5,530 bases of DNA from Acidobacteriota bacterium (GTDB taxonomy: Bacteria; Acidobacteriota; Vicinamibacteria; Vicinamibacterales; 2-12-FULL-66-21), in assembly GCA_013694635.1 (NCBI GenBank), contig JACDCA010000170.1:1-5530 (forward strand). The letters run 5' to 3'. Below are positions 4,935 to 5,530 of this stretch, piece after piece (position 1 is the first letter of the stretch; the number at the start of each line of letters is the position of its first letter). Made by a program: the position numbers and the translations under genes. The notes beneath the pieces were generated by a model. The model had not been told where the DNA came from, ran no database searches, and saw only the letters and a program-made list of their open reading frames with translations.

Positions 4935-5530
4935 GTGAAGGCCGCTAGTCGGGGTGCAGGGGGCCCCGACGATTTAAAAAATGATAGCTCCATCGGAGCG
5001 CAGGCGAAGTACCCCTGCGCGGCGTGCGGCGCCCAGGCCGAATGGAACCCGACGCGGCACCTTCTCGTGTGCGGGTTCTGCGGCACCGCGGCGCCGTTCT
5101 CGGTTGACCACACCGGCGCGCTCGTCGAACACGACCTCGTCACCGCGCTTCGCGACATCCCCGATGCCGACCGTGGCTGGCTGGATCAGAAGCGCACCGT
5201 TCAGTGCCAGAGCTGCAAGGCCGTGTCGGTGTTCGACACCTCACGCGTCGGCCAGAACTGCGACTTCTGCGGCTCCCCGTCGCTGCTCGACTACACGGAG
5301 ATCCGCGCGCCGATTCGCCCGCAGGGGGTGCTGCCTTTCAAGGTCGACCAGGGGCAGGTGCGCGAGCAGATCCGCCGCTGGTTCGCGTCGAAATGGCTGG
5401 CGCCGAACAACCTGAAGAGCCGCGCGCTCGTCGACCGCGTCCACGGCATCTACATCCCCTACTGGACGTTTGACGCGCAGGTGGTCTGCCCCTGGGAGGC
5501 GGAAGCGGGGCACTACTACTACACGACCGA
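4935..5530 (+). CDS. Double zinc-ribbon protein (YdjG / TFIIB-type zinc-ribbon family), 3' end cut
   Basis: The frame is open from 4878 to the window end; GTG 4935 with GGAG upstream is the preferred start, giving 198 complete codons. After a low-complexity leader of about 24 residues come two zinc ribbons. The first uses Cys28/Cys31 and Cys46/Cys49, the second Cys91/Cys94 and Cys109/Cys112. Next is a conserved block, Pro-Phe-Lys-Val then Trp-Leu-Ala-Pro-Asn-Asn-Leu-Lys, and then Gly-Ile-Tyr-Ile-Pro-Tyr-Trp-Thr-Phe-Asp-Ala. That pattern is typical of YdjG-like proteins, often labelled 'PriA-like' or 'TFIIB-type zinc ribbon'. In B. subtilis YdjG is a membrane partner of the PspA-family protein YdjF and is encoded next to the SPFH protein YdjI, the same pairing as here. 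Transmembrane helices would lie further on, beyond the window. The leader is uncertain because it also encodes a hairpin. Confidence 0.82.
   Translation, partial: MKAASRGAGGPDDLKNDSSIGAQAKYPCAACGAQAEWNPTRHLLVCGFCGTAAPFSVDHTGALVEHDLVTALRDIPDADRGWLDQKRTVQCQSCKAVSVFDTSRVGQNCDFCGSPSLLDYTEIRAPIRPQGVLPFKVDQGQVREQIRRWFASKWLAPNNLKSRALVDRVHGIYIPYWTFDAQVVCPWEAEAGHYYYTT
4948..4970 (+). other. Strong GC hairpin just inside the zinc-ribbon gene
   Basis: GTCGGGG (4948-4954) and CCCCGAC (4964-4970) form a perfect 7-bp stem with a 9-nt loop, followed by the A/T-rich GATTTAAAAAATGATAG. It starts 10 nt after GTG 4935, close enough to interfere with the initiating ribosome. No T-run follows, so it is not a standard intrinsic terminator on this strand. 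Confidence 0.55.

Noticed and set aside
4948..4985. Intrinsic terminator after the SPFH gene
   Set aside because: The stem is strong, but no T-run follows on the + strand and the zinc-ribbon frame reads through it.
4981..5415. ATG-started + frame after the hairpin (144 codons)
   Set aside because: The product is Arg/Ser/Thr-rich with no domain, while the frame from 4935 encodes two intact zinc ribbons across the same bases.

Overview
The window is GC-rich, densely coding bacterial DNA with every supported gene on the + strand. I infer an Acidobacteriota-like chromosome, possibly Vicinamibacteria. The reasons are a large multi-PDZ HtrA protease, 7-bp periodic repeat arrays, and a Val-Val-Gln-Pro-Phe-Arg-Ala tract encoded by a small palindrome, which I recall from that phylum. 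This placement is from memory and was not searched. There are no RNA genes, CRISPR arrays, insertion sequences or phage genes.

Region 1 (1-374) is the 3' end of a molybdo-flavoenzyme FAD subunit gene of the xanthine dehydrogenase / CO dehydrogenase medium-subunit family. Its partner subunits would lie to the left.

Region 2 (409-3703) looks like a protein quality-control operon of three tightly packed genes. It begins with a secreted HtrA/DegP-type serine protease that has an intact His-Asp-Ser triad and four PDZ-like domains. A TTG-started gene overlapping its stop codon by 4 nt follows. That gene encodes a second secreted protein with a trypsin-like outline whose catalytic His and Ser appear replaced, so it is a candidate pseudoprotease, and it has a methionine-rich tail. 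The third gene is a cytoplasmic-type methionine sulfoxide reductase B (msrB). The overlaps suggest translational coupling, with active protease, inactive paralogue and oxidised-methionine repair made together.

Region 3 (3704-3811) is the main intergenic space. It holds two inverted arrays of a 7-bp TCAGCTN unit that can fold into a long imperfect hairpin. A TACAAT box follows, 7 nt before the next ATG, which suggests leaderless transcription.

Region 4 (3812-5530) carries an SPFH-domain protein related to Bacillus subtilis YdjI, here ending in an excisionase/MerR-like helix-turn-helix. Next comes a double-zinc-ribbon protein related to YdjG, cut by the window end. In B. subtilis these families sit with PspA, so this looks like the start of a PspA-type membrane-stress module. 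The HTH fusion and a strong hairpin just inside the zinc-ribbon gene are the least ordinary points.

No wholly new system can be proven from this window. The best candidates are the protease/pseudoprotease/MsrB operon and the SPFH-HTH plus zinc-ribbon pair.
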